Assembly (NCBI GenBank): GCA_944387865.1
Contig: CALXGN010000010.1
Span: 1-64,000, forward strand
From: Scatomorpha stercorigallinarum
Lineage (GTDB): Bacteria > Bacillota > Clostridia > Oscillospirales > Oscillospiraceae
Length of the DNA stretch: 64,000 nucleotides
Direction: 5' to 3'
Shown here: piece after piece, positions 1 to 7,025 of the stretch
How positions within the stretch are numbered: position 1 is the first letter of the stretch
How the letters are laid out: every line of letters starts with the position of its first letter
The notes under the pieces: model-generated
The model's input: the letters and a program-made list of their open reading frames with translations, nothing else
What the model was told of the DNA's origin: nothing
Database searches by the model: none
Position numbers and translations under genes: made by a program

Positions 1-53
1 TGTTAGGCACGCCGCCAGCGTTCGTCCTGAGCCAGGATCAAACTCTCTATAAA
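1..53 (-). rRNA. 16S ribosomal RNA, 5' end only
   Basis: The reverse complement of bases 27-46 is the universal 16S forward-primer site (AGAGTTTGATCCTGGCTCAG), followed by the conserved GACGAACGCTGGCGGC stretch. Counting the primer site as positions 8-27 places the mature 5' end near base 53. Only the first ~53 nt are present; the gene runs off the left edge. Confidence 0.97.
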
Positions 54-271
54 TCTTATCTAAACAGCCTTCCGGCCGCTTAAATCATTTAAAGAGCTAA
101 TCTCTTAGCTAAATTCAAAAGAATCTTTTGAGCGGCTCTCAAAAAGCCACTCCAGAACCCTTCTCTGGTGCTTATTTGCATAAGCTTTTTGCTTACATTG
201 TTTAATTTACAAGGTGCACTCGCGTCAGGTTTTGGTCATCTTTCACAGTGCCGTGTCCCGAGCGCTTGATT

Positions 272-300
272 AATATACCACCTCCTCGCGCCTTTGTCAA
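272..300 (-). promoter_or_regulatory. rRNA operon promoter
   Basis: On the minus strand TTGACA (295-300), a 17-nt spacer and TATATT (272-277) form a near-consensus sigma-A promoter about 215 nt upstream of the 16S 5' end. The leader between (54-265) is AT-rich and holds no gene. Bases 301-399 hold only short inverted repeats around a GCCGCGGC motif. Confidence 0.8.
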
Positions 301-399
301 CAACTTTTTTCAAAAAATTCGAGATTTTTTTCGCCGCGGCAGAAATGCCCAAGATACAGGCATATCTGCCGCGGCGAATACAATATATTGTGCTGCCGC

Positions 400-912
400 T
401 CACTTTTCCGGCACGTCGATCTCCTTCGGATCGTCCTCGGAGGGGAAGCAGCGCCAAAAATCCCCGTGGGACTCCAGCCCGCCTATCACGTCCAGCGGCT
501 GCTTGACATAGCGCCCCCGGCCCGTGGCGCAGAGCGTGCCGTCGGCGGAGTAGATCTCCCCCTCGCCGTCGAAGATGAGGCGCGTGTTGCGCGTGATGCG
601 CCCGGTGACGAGCAGCTGCTCGCCGTAGGGTACGGGCTTTTTAAAGCGCACGGTGAGCTCGCCGGTGACGGCCCAGGTGTCCGGCTCCGTTATATTGATG
701 GCGCGGCCGATGGTCTCATCCAGCATGGCGCTGATGACGCCGCCGTGCACGCGCATGGGATAGCTCTGGTGCTCCGGCTTGGGCTCCACCAGCGCGGCGA
801 CGGTGCCGTCCTCCAGCTCATAGAAGGCGGACTTCAGCCCCATGTCGTTCATCACGCCGCAGACGAAGCAGTTGCGGCTGTTGTTCTGCTTCTTTAATAC
901 TTTCTTTTTCAT
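400..912 (-). CDS. PaaI-type hotdog-fold thioesterase
   Basis: A 170-residue protein with the hotdog thioesterase signature: HGGVISAMLDETIGRA (about residues 56-71) carries the His-Gly-Gly and the Asp/Glu position used for thioester hydrolysis in the 4HBT/PaaI family. An N-terminal NCFVCG...N..GL motif is typical of one small-thioesterase subgroup. It probably hydrolyses an acyl-CoA in the cytoplasm; the substrate cannot be told. It stands alone between the rRNA promoter and a small membrane gene 33 bp away on the same strand. The start ATG opens with a lysine-rich MKKK. Confidence 0.8.
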   Translation of the reverse strand: MKKKVLKKQNNSRNCFVCGVMNDMGLKSAFYELEDGTVAALVEPKPEHQSYPMRVHGGVISAMLDETIGRAINITEPDTWAVTGELTVRFKKPVPYGEQLLVTGRITRNTRLIFDGEGEIYSADGTLCATGRGRYVKQPLDVIGGLESHGDFWRCFPSEDDPKEIDVPEK

Positions 913-945
913 CGCTCGCGGCCCGCGGCCGCCATGCCCCCTCTT

Positions 946-1161
946 TTATATGCCAAATATCGAAACGCCAAACACCGAGGCCAGCCCGCCGAAGGCGTCC
1001 TGCACGGCGACGATGACCTTCGCCAGGTCGTAGCGCGCGAAAACGGCGTCCGCCACGCGCAGCAGGTCGGCGTCCATGATCAGCGAGAGGCCGAACACGA
1101 TGCCGCCCAGCGCGAGCAGCAGCAGCGCCAGCGCCAGTATGATGCTCCAGGTCCTTTTCAT
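946..1161 (-). CDS. small membrane protein, unknown function
   Basis: A 71-residue protein whose first ~30 residues form a strongly hydrophobic helix (ILALALLLLALGG...), followed by an amphipathic tail with a second hydrophobic stretch (FGGLASVFGVSIFGI). Its ATG overlaps the stop of the upstream HAAS-domain gene by 4 nt (ATGA), so the two are very likely translationally coupled. Small membrane partners of this kind are common beside DUF1700/HAAS proteins. No enzymatic motif is visible, and the function is unknown. Confidence 0.6.
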   Translation of the reverse strand: MKRTWSIILALALLLLALGGIVFGLSLIMDADLLRVADAVFARYDLAKVIVAVQDAFGGLASVFGVSIFGI

Positions 1162-2345
1162 CGTCCCGTCACCTCCCCGTGGTCATAGCACCAGTCCCCG
1201 CCCTTGCGTATGACGAGGTTCACGAAGCCGACAGCCCCGCGCACGAAGATCCACACGGCAAAGTAGGCCAGCGGCAGGCCCACGCCGATCAGCACCAGCC
1301 CCGCGCCGGCGCACATCAGGATGTCCGCCACCACGGTCAGGCCGAGGAAGCAAAACGATATGGCCAGCCCTCCGGCAAAGAGCACCAGCGCCGCCGCGGC
1401 GAGCACGGCCAGCGCCAGCGCGGCCAGCAGCGCCGTCACCGGTATGCCCACGATCACCGCCGCGATGGAGTAGAACACCAGCGCCGCGGGCTTGGCGCGC
1501 GGCTTCGGCGGGCCGGAAACGGGCTTGCCCAGCCCCTCCGGGTCCTGCGGCAGCACGCCGCCCCAGCCCGGCTCCTCCGGCGCTTCCTCCTCCGGCTCCT
1601 GCGGCGCGGCCACGTCTCCGCTCTCCGCGGAGGCCGCGGCCTCCGCCTCCGACAGGATGGCGTTGATGTCCGGGAAGTCGTCCGCCGCCGCATCCACGGC
1701 GTCTTCCGCGCCCTCAGCGGCCTCCGGCAGCGGCGCTTCCTCCTGCGGCTCCTGCGGCGCTTCCGGCGTGTCCACGTCCGCTTCAGCCGCCTCCGGCGGC
1801 ACTTCGGGACCGTCCGCGTCCGGAGCCTCCCCGGCCGCGGGGGCCTCCTCCGGCACGGCTTCGGCCTCCGCTTCGTCGGGCGTCTCCTCCGCCGCGGCGT
1901 CCGCGGGCGCTTCCGCCTCCGGCCCGGCGGCGCACGGCGTCCCGGCGGGCGCCGCCTCAGCGGCTTCTTCCTCTTCCGGGGCTTCCTCCGGGGCGCTCTC
2001 CGCGACCTCCACGGCGGCCTCGGCCTCCGGGACAGGGCCCTCTGTGGCGGGGGCGGGCTCTGCCGCCGCCTCCGCATCCGGCCGCGCCGCCGGCCCCTCC
2101 TCGGGCTCGGGCGTGACCACCCAGGCCTCGGGGTGTTCCTCGGGGTCGGGGGCCACATAGCCGCGCAGGACCTGCACGGCGGCGTAGGTCGGGCTGCCGA
2201 GGGCTTTTATGGCGGCGCTGTCGTCGCCGGCCTCGTCGAAGCGGGCGTTGACGCCGCGGAGCACAGCATCGCGGTCCGCGGGGGCCATGCCCGCCAGGAG
2301 CCGCGAGAGCTCCTTGATATATTTCTGCCTGTCTATAACGGCCAC
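1158..2345 (-). CDS. HAAS/DUF1700-type membrane protein with long acidic Ala/Pro/Glu linker
   Basis: A 395-residue protein in three parts. Residues 1-65 (IDRQKYIKELSRLLAGMAPADRDAVLRGV...) resemble the helical HAAS/DUF1700 signalling domain. Residues ~70-280 are almost wholly A, P, E and D with no predicted fold. Residues ~285-395 hold three or so hydrophobic helices ending in a basic tail. HAAS proteins usually pair with a PadR-like regulator; none is next to this one, which instead overlaps a small membrane gene. The family assignment is by pattern only. The very long linker is unusual and makes the opposite strand appear open. Confidence 0.6.
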   Translation of the reverse strand: MAVIDRQKYIKELSRLLAGMAPADRDAVLRGVNARFDEAGDDSAAIKALGSPTYAAVQVLRGYVAPDPEEHPEAWVVTPEPEEGPAARPDAEAAAEPAPATEGPVPEAEAAVEVAESAPEEAPEEEEAAEAAPAGTPCAAGPEAEAPADAAAEETPDEAEAEAVPEEAPAAGEAPDADGPEVPPEAAEADVDTPEAPQEPQEEAPLPEAAEGAEDAVDAAADDFPDINAILSEAEAAASAESGDVAAPQEPEEEAPEEPGWGGVLPQDPEGLGKPVSGPPKPRAKPAALVFYSIAAVIVGIPVTALLAALALAVLAAAALVLFAGGLAISFCFLGLTVVADILMCAGAGLVLIGVGLPLAYFAVWIFVRGAVGFVNLVIRKGGDWCYDHGEVTGR

Positions 2346-2373
2346 CTCCGAAAGTGACGCAATTTCGCCAAGT

Positions 2374-2411
2374 ATTATAGTTTAGTATACCACATCAGGT
2401 CAAGGCATCAA
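2374..2411 (-). promoter_or_regulatory. overlapping promoters for the HAAS operon
   Basis: Two overlapping sigma-A-like promoters are readable on the minus strand: TTGACC (2398-2403), 18 nt, TATAAT (2374-2379); and TTGATG (2406-2411), 16 nt, TATACT (2384-2389). Both would start RNA 20-35 nt before the ATG at 2345. Confidence 0.6.
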
Positions 2412-2967
2412 ATATTAATTTTCCCCAGGCTGCGCTTGGATGCAGATGCGCTGCGCGCCGTGCTGAGGGAATGCCCTCGCGAGGGGGCTTCTGAGAGATT
2501 TCTTTTGCTTGCGCCAAAAGAAACCCCTCAGACTCCAAAGAAAAGCGCTTTTGGTGCTTGTCGATACGTAAAATCTGCCCGTTAGTTCGGGTGGTGACGG
2601 ACTTTCAGGTGGTCATCCCGTAGTCGGATAGCCTTGCTCAACGCCGGTCGCGGTTGGCTTCGCTTACGCTCGCGCCGCTACCGGGATTGTAATTGTTAGT
2701 GCCGCGAGCGAAGCGAAGCAACGCACGGCCGGCGATGCAATAAACTCATTCACCGGCGGGATGACCACTTTTGATAACAGTAAAGCTGTAAAAACACGCA
2801 AAAAACGCTCCGGTTTACACCAGAGCGTTTTTCTTTGGGGCGCCACACCCGTTTCTTTGGGCAAGACCAAAGAAATGGGGTGGCACGTGGGTCTTGCAGG
2901 GTCCCTCGCCCCTGCATCCCCCTCCCTGCGGGCGGGCCGCAGGCAATTGCATCCAAGCGCAGCTTGG
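2412..2967. repeat. gene-free mosaic of dispersed repeats (families A and B)
   Basis: No gene is supported here. Bases ~2490-2550 are a family A unit (GAGAGATTTCTTTTG ... CAAAAGAAACCCCTCAGA), also at 10049 and, inverted, at 23244. Bases ~2818-2912 are a family B unit (CTTTGGGGCGCCAC ... GACCAAAGAAATGGGGTGGC), also inverted at 12240, 22893 and 45968. Bases 2630-2760 are a GC-rich stretch with GAGCGAAGCGAAGC-type words that recurs near 23060-23150 and 46110-46190. The tail at ~2930-2970 (GCATCCAAGCGCAGCTTGG) is a widespread short unit. Confidence 0.75.
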
Positions 2968-3777
2968 TCAGAAGATGGGCACCACGGCGCCGCTGTAGGT
3001 GCTCTCGATGAACTCGCGGCAGGTCTCGCTGGTGAGGGCGCTGACGAGCGCCTGGGTCTTTTCGCTCTCCAGGTCGTCGGGGCGCACGGCGACGATGTTG
3101 GCGTAGGTCTGGGCGGCGTCGCTGGCGGCGTCCTCGCTGGCGAGGGCGTCGTTGCCGGTGAGTCCGGCCTGCAGGGCGTAGTTGCCGTTGATGATGCCGA
3201 AGGCCACGTCGGGCAGGGAATTGGGGATGTTCTCAGCGGCCATCTCCAGGATGTCCAGGTCCAGGGGGTTCTCGGCGATGTCGAGGACGGTGGCGTTGGA
3301 GCTGGCGTTGATGCCCTCCTTGAGCGTGATGTAGTCCTCGTCCTGCAGCAGGAGCAGGGCGCGCGTCTCGTTGGAGCCGTCGTTGGGGATGGCGATGGTG
3401 TCGCCCTCAGCCAGCTCGTCCAGGCTGCTCTTCGCGCCCGGATAGATGCCCATCGGCTCGTAGTGGATGGCCGCGGCGCTGGCCAGGTCATAGCCGTGCT
3501 CGGCGTTGAAGGTCTCCAGGTACGGCCCGTGCTGGAAGTAGTTGGCGTCCAGGCTGCCGTCGTTGAGGGACTCGTTGGGCAGCACATAGTCGGTGTACTC
3601 CACGATCTCCAGCTCATAGCCCTGGGCCTCGATCTCGCCGCGGACGGCCTCCAGTATCTCCGCGTGCGGCGTGATGGACGCGCCCACCGTGATCACCTTG
3701 TCGTCCTCGCTGCCGCAGCCCGCCAGGGCCCCCAGGCACAGTACAGCCGCCAGAGTTATCGCAACGATCTTCTTCAT
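2968..3777 (-). CDS. metQ: methionine ABC transporter substrate-binding lipoprotein MetQ
   Basis: A 269-residue NlpA/MetQ-family lipoprotein. The signal peptide ends in the lipobox LAGC with the lipidated Cys at residue 21. The mature part has the family's hallmark sequences: VGASITPHAEILE, the YTDYVLPN.SL..G..DANYFQH segment, and MGIYPGAKSSLDEL. It binds methionine outside the membrane and hands it to MetI/MetN. It is the last gene of metN-metI-metQ, 69 bp after metI, and shares the T-box leader upstream of metN. Length is normal for the family, and the ATG is preceded by AGGGAGAAC. Confidence 0.93.
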   Translation of the reverse strand: MKKIVAITLAAVLCLGALAGCGSEDDKVITVGASITPHAEILEAVRGEIEAQGYELEIVEYTDYVLPNESLNDGSLDANYFQHGPYLETFNAEHGYDLASAAAIHYEPMGIYPGAKSSLDELAEGDTIAIPNDGSNETRALLLLQDEDYITLKEGINASSNATVLDIAENPLDLDILEMAAENIPNSLPDVAFGIINGNYALQAGLTGNDALASEDAASDAAQTYANIVAVRPDDLESEKTQALVSALTSETCREFIESTYSGAVVPIF

Positions 3778-3846
3778 TTTTGTTCTCCCTTTCAGTTTAA
3801 TAATGTAGTGGTAATCGATTATTTAATATAGGTATGTCCCGGCCGC

Positions 3847-4509
3847 TCATTTGATGCGCCGGTCGCTCAGCCGCGCGCCGCGGGTGCCCGCCTCCTGCAG
3901 CACCTGCACGAAGACGACGATGACGACGATCATCACGAACATCACGGTGTAGTTGCTGCGGTAGTGGCCGTAATTGATGGCCAGCGCGCCCAGCCCGCCG
4001 CCGCCGTTGATGCTGGCCATGGCGCTGTAGCCGAGGATGGTCGTGGCCGAGAGGGCCGCGCCGTTGATGAGCCCGGGCCGGGCCTCCGGCAGCAGCACCT
4101 TGGTGATGATCTGCCAGTTGCTCGCGCCCATAGAGAGGGACGCCTCCACAACGCCCCGGTCCACCTCCTTTGCCGAGGATTCGACCATGCGCGCCACGAA
4201 GGGGAAGGCGGAGACCGTCAGCGGCACGATGGTCGCCGGCGAGCCCACCGTGGTGCCCATCACCAGGCGCGTCAGGGGGTTGAGGAAAAACAGCAGCAGT
4301 ATGAAGGGCACGCTGCGCAGGAAGTTCACCACCGCGCCCAGCACCGCGTTCAGCGTGCGCATGGGGCGGATGCCGTCCCGGTCCGTCACCACCAGCACGA
4401 GCCCCAGCGGCAGGCCGATGACATAGGCGAACAGCGTGGTGGCCGCCACCATGTAAAAGCTCTCCCAAAGGGCCTGCGGCACCAGGGGCAGTATCTCCGA
4501 GATGCTCAT
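3847..4509 (-). CDS. metI: methionine ABC transporter permease MetI
   Basis: A 220-residue inner-membrane permease with five or so hydrophobic helices and the binding-protein-dependent transport motif in its cytoplasmic loop (EASLSMGASNWQIITKVLLPEARPGLI, residues ~120-146), which contacts MetN. The NFLRSVPFILLLFF segment is typical of MetI. The ATG lies 1 nt after the metN stop (TGA-A-ATG) with a GGAGGC ribosome site inside the end of metN, so translation is coupled. Length matches the family. Confidence 0.93.
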   Translation of the reverse strand: MSISEILPLVPQALWESFYMVAATTLFAYVIGLPLGLVLVVTDRDGIRPMRTLNAVLGAVVNFLRSVPFILLLFFLNPLTRLVMGTTVGSPATIVPLTVSAFPFVARMVESSAKEVDRGVVEASLSMGASNWQIITKVLLPEARPGLINGAALSATTILGYSAMASINGGGGLGALAINYGHYRSNYTVMFVMIVVIVVFVQVLQEAGTRGARLSDRRIK

Positions 4510-4510
4510 T

Positions 4511-5545
4511 TCACTGCGCCTCCTTCGTGTAGCTTATGCGCTGGTCGTGCAGCCAGCGCTTCATTTTTTCCGCCGTCCGGCCGTCGCTGGGCAGCTGCAG
4601 CACCGTGTGTCCGTAGAGCCGGCCCTCGATCACGCGCGTGTCGGCATAGACGATGCTCACCGGCGCGCCGCAGGAGAGGATCATGTCCGCGATGATGGGC
4701 CGGTCGGTGGTCTCGCCGTCGAAGGCCAGGCGCAGCAGCTCGCCGCGGCACTCGTCAACGGCGGTGCGCGCACCGTCCTCGCTGAAGCCCTCCAGCTTGC
4801 CGCTGCGGCTGGGGAGGACGAGCTTCTTGGCCGCCTCCGTCTGCGGGTGGAGGAACACCTCCTTCACCTCGCCCAGCTCCGCGATGCGGCTGTCGGCGAT
4901 GATGGCCACGCGGGAGCAGATGCGCTCCACCACGCGCATCTCGTGCGTGATGACCACGATGGTCACGCCCAGCGAGCGGTTGAGCTCGCGCAGCAGCTCC
5001 AGTATGCTCTCGGTGGTCGTGGGGTCCAGCGCGCTGGTGGCCTCGTCGCAGAGCAGCACTTTGGGGTCGCTCGCCAGCGCGCGGGCGATGGCCACGCGCT
5101 GCTTCATGCCGCCGGAGAGCTGCGCGGGATAGGCCCCCTCGCGCCCGGCCAGGCCCACCGTGGCCAGCAGGGCGCGCGCGCGCTCGTCTGCCTCCGCGCG
5201 CTTCACATGCGCCAGCTCCAGCGGGAAGCGCACGTTCTCCAGCGCCGTGCGCTGCATCAGCAGGTCGAAGCCCTGGAAGATCATGCCGATGTTCCGCCGC
5301 GCCGCGCGCAGCTCCTTCGGCTTCAAGCGCGTGAGGTCGGCCCCCGCCACGGTGACGCTGCCGCTGTCCGGCCGCTCGAGCAGGTTCATGCAGCGCACGA
5401 GCGTGCTCTTCCCCGCGCCGGAAAGGCCGATAACGCCGAAGATCTCCCCCTCCTCGATGTCCAGGCTGACGTCGTTGAGGGCCGTCACCGCCGCAGCGCC
5501 GCTGCCGAAGGCCTTTGTCAGGCCGCGTATCTCGATAAGTGCCAT
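4511..5545 (-). CDS. metN: methionine ABC transporter ATP-binding protein MetN
   Basis: A 344-residue ATPase that drives methionine import. Walker A GLSGAGKST (~40-48), signature LSGGMKQR, Walker B VLLCDEATSALD and the switch His (VITHEM) are intact. The C-terminal ~90 residues match the ACT-like NIL domain that lets methionine inhibit MetN from the inside. The frame is open further upstream into the T-box terminator, but the start is placed at 5545 (MALIEIRGLTKAF) behind AAAGGGGCG. First gene of metNIQ. Confidence 0.94.
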   Translation of the reverse strand: MALIEIRGLTKAFGSGAAAVTALNDVSLDIEEGEIFGVIGLSGAGKSTLVRCMNLLERPDSGSVTVAGADLTRLKPKELRAARRNIGMIFQGFDLLMQRTALENVRFPLELAHVKRAEADERARALLATVGLAGREGAYPAQLSGGMKQRVAIARALASDPKVLLCDEATSALDPTTTESILELLRELNRSLGVTIVVITHEMRVVERICSRVAIIADSRIAELGEVKEVFLHPQTEAAKKLVLPSRSGKLEGFSEDGARTAVDECRGELLRLAFDGETTDRPIIADMILSCGAPVSIVYADTRVIEGRLYGHTVLQLPSDGRTAEKMKRWLHDQRISYTKEAQ

Positions 5546-5562
5546 GTGCTCGCCCCTTTGGC

Positions 5563-5602
5563 AAAAAATAAAGCCCCTGACGCATAGATATGCGTCAGGG
5601 GC
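5563..5602 (-). terminator. T-box-regulated terminator before metN
   Basis: On the minus strand a 13-bp perfect stem (GCCCCTGACGCAT with its complement, 5573-5602) with a 4-nt loop is followed by TTTATTTTTT (5563-5572). Its 5' flank overlaps the T-box element, as expected for an antiterminator/terminator switch. Confidence 0.92.
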
Positions 5603-5850
5603 GCAGTTACAAAAGCGCGTTACCACCCTGCTTCACCCGCGCCTCGCGGCGGCGGGCCTCATGAGGTACCATCATACCCCGGCTGCTGTAACGGGCGCAC
5701 CCGTCGCGGACTCACTCGCTGCTCGCCCGCGCGACTCCGGAACCATGTTCACCCGGCTCCCCCGCGCCTCATTCCCACTCTCTGAGGCTCACTGTGCCGT
5801 TCCTTCCGGGTTACTCTTTCCTTCGCTGTCTTTGTGCTGTGGAAGCTGTG
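5563..5850 (-). promoter_or_regulatory. T-box riboswitch (methionine) controlling metNIQ
   Basis: Read on the minus strand, the leader contains the T-box motif AGGGTGGTAACGCGC (about 5613-5630), immediately followed by an intrinsic terminator. Upstream lies a structured Stem I region with an AGAGAG-type bulge and a specifier segment GAAC-ATG-GTT, the ATG being the complement of bases 5744-5746, a methionine codon. Known T-box action: uncharged tRNA pairs with specifier and T-box and disrupts the terminator. A Met specifier agrees with the metNIQ genes downstream. The exact Stem I fold was not computed. Confidence 0.88.
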
Positions 5851-5855
5851 CATTC

Positions 5856-5885
5856 AGCATAACCCAGCCGCCCCGCCAAAGTCAA
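5856..5885 (-). promoter_or_regulatory. promoter of the metNIQ leader
   Basis: Minus strand TTGACT (5880-5885), 18-nt spacer, TATGCT (5856-5861), placing the RNA start near 5849, just ahead of T-box Stem I. Confidence 0.65.
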
Positions 5886-6028
5886 GGCGGCATTTTGAAT
5901 AAATATCCCGCTCCCTCCCCGCAAAATTTCTGCGTATGCACCAATTCGCCCCGCCGCTGCGCGCCCCACTGTTGGAAGCCTTTCGGTAGACCGGCGCGCA
6001 GCGCAACCGCCTCCTTATCGCAGCCTGG

Positions 6029-6179
6029 GCCTCCCCTGCCGTGCAGGGGAGGTGGCGCCTGCGTAGCAGGCGCCGGAGGGGTGCTTGAAGTTTGCGCATC
6101 TTACCAAAGAACCGCAGACTTTCGGCACCCCTCCGGCCGCGCTTGCGCGCGTCCACCTCCCCTACAAGTAGGGGAGGCT
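6029..6179. repeat. palindromic dispersed repeat, family C (copy 1)
   Basis: Two facing half-units. The left begins GCCTCCCCT...AGGGGAGGTGGCGCC and ends GGAGGGGTG; the right is its near mirror, CACCCCTCC...CCACCTCCCCT...AGGGGAGGC. Each half contains its own hairpins. A full copy lies at 10255-10406 and a partial one at 19864. Bases 5886-6028 carry only short repeat fragments (GACCGGCGCGCAGCGCAA), and no gene is seen between 5886 and 6300. Confidence 0.8.
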
Positions 6180-6196
6180 TTTACGTCGCGTAAAGC

Positions 6197-6228
6197 AAAA
6201 GCCGGGGAGCGAAAGCTCCCCGGCTTTT
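6197..6228. terminator. bidirectional hairpin terminator
   Basis: AAAAGCCGGGGAGC-GAAA-GCTCCCCGGCTTTT is a perfect hairpin with T-runs on both strands. It follows the family C repeat at the same spacing as the terminator at 10425-10455 follows the second copy. Bases 6235-6300 hold a short GGCGCGCAGCGCAA ... CAGGCGCAGCCTGG unit. Confidence 0.7.
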
Positions 6229-6321
6229 CTGTTATATGTTTCTGCAAACCTGCCGTAGACCGGCGCGCAGCGCAACCGCGTCCAGGCGCAGCCTGGTTCT
6301 GCGCATTTTTGATATGAAGGG

Positions 6322-6350
6322 TTGATTAACGGGCAGAATGCCTGTATAAT
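6322..6350 (+). promoter_or_regulatory. promoter of the TetR-family gene
   Basis: TTGATT (6322-6327), 17 nt, TATAAT (6345-6350), about 70 nt before the ATG at 6419. Confidence 0.75.
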
Positions 6351-6418
6351 ACTCTTAACAATGGGTCAATGGCGGCTTCTGGCCGCTGTGGAGCTAAACT
6401 GTCAGGAGGGGTCAGCGA

Positions 6419-6994
6419 ATGGAAGAACCGAAAACCGACCGCCGGGTGAGAAAGACGAAGAAGCAGCTCCGCATGGCGCTGACGGCACTGATGATGGAAC
6501 GGGGCGTGGGGGACATCACGGTGCGGGAGATAGCCGAGCTGGCCGATGTCAACCGCGGCACGTTCTACGCCCACTACCGCGACGTGAACGACCTGCTGGC
6601 GCAGGTGGAAGAGAGCGTGTTCCTGCGCCTGGAGGAGATCAGCGTGACCAACCGCAGCCGCAGCGGGGACGACGCGCTTTTCACCTATCTGACGGATGTG
6701 ATGACGCTCTGCCGCGACAGCGCGGACATCTACCGCGCGCTGGTGATACGCAACAACGACATCGACTTCCAGCAGCGGCTGCTGGAGGCGCTCAAGAGCC
6801 ACTACATGCGCTCCTTCGTGGAGCACAGCAGCAGCGCCGCGGAGCGGGACCAGGAGTATTTCTGCTCCTTCGCCGTGCACGGCATGCTGTCGATGACCAA
6901 CGACTGGATGGAATCCGGCCTGCGCGAGACGCCGGAGGAGATCGCGCGCTACGGCGCGGACTTCATCCTCCGCGGCCTGCAGGGCCTGAACTGA
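6419..6994 (+). CDS. TetR/AcrR-family transcriptional regulator
   Basis: A 191-residue protein with an N-terminal TetR DNA-binding domain: RKTKKQLRMALTALMMERGVGDITVREIAELADVNRGTFYAHYRDVNDLL (residues ~10-60), where ...EIAELADVNRGTFYAHY is the recognition helix-turn-helix. The helical remainder would bind an unknown ligand. A CAGGAGGGG ribosome site precedes the ATG. The next gene, a large membrane protein, starts 31 bp downstream on the same strand, so the regulator probably controls it and itself. Confidence 0.88.
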   Translation: MEEPKTDRRVRKTKKQLRMALTALMMERGVGDITVREIAELADVNRGTFYAHYRDVNDLLAQVEESVFLRLEEISVTNRSRSGDDALFTYLTDVMTLCRDSADIYRALVIRNNDIDFQQRLLEALKSHYMRSFVEHSSSAAERDQEYFCSFAVHGMLSMTNDWMESGLRETPEEIARYGADFILRGLQGLN

Positions 6995-7025
6995 GAACGC
7001 AGAAACATTTTTAGGAGGAACGACT

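Noticed and set aside
1179..2357. 392-codon Arg-rich frame opposite the HAAS-type gene, and other long antisense frames opposite gyrA, gyrB, mfd and the ger operon
   Set aside because: Compositional shadows of GC-rich coding strands; no start signals or recognisable motifs.
5563..5850. SAM riboswitch ahead of metN
   Set aside because: The T-box motif with an attached terminator is explicit; no S-box core was seen.
5854..6156. 100-codon frame and similar ones at 9961-10383 and 10160-10354
   Set aside because: Encoded by family C repeats (recurring SYQRTADLRHPSGR-like words); repeat translations, not conserved genes.
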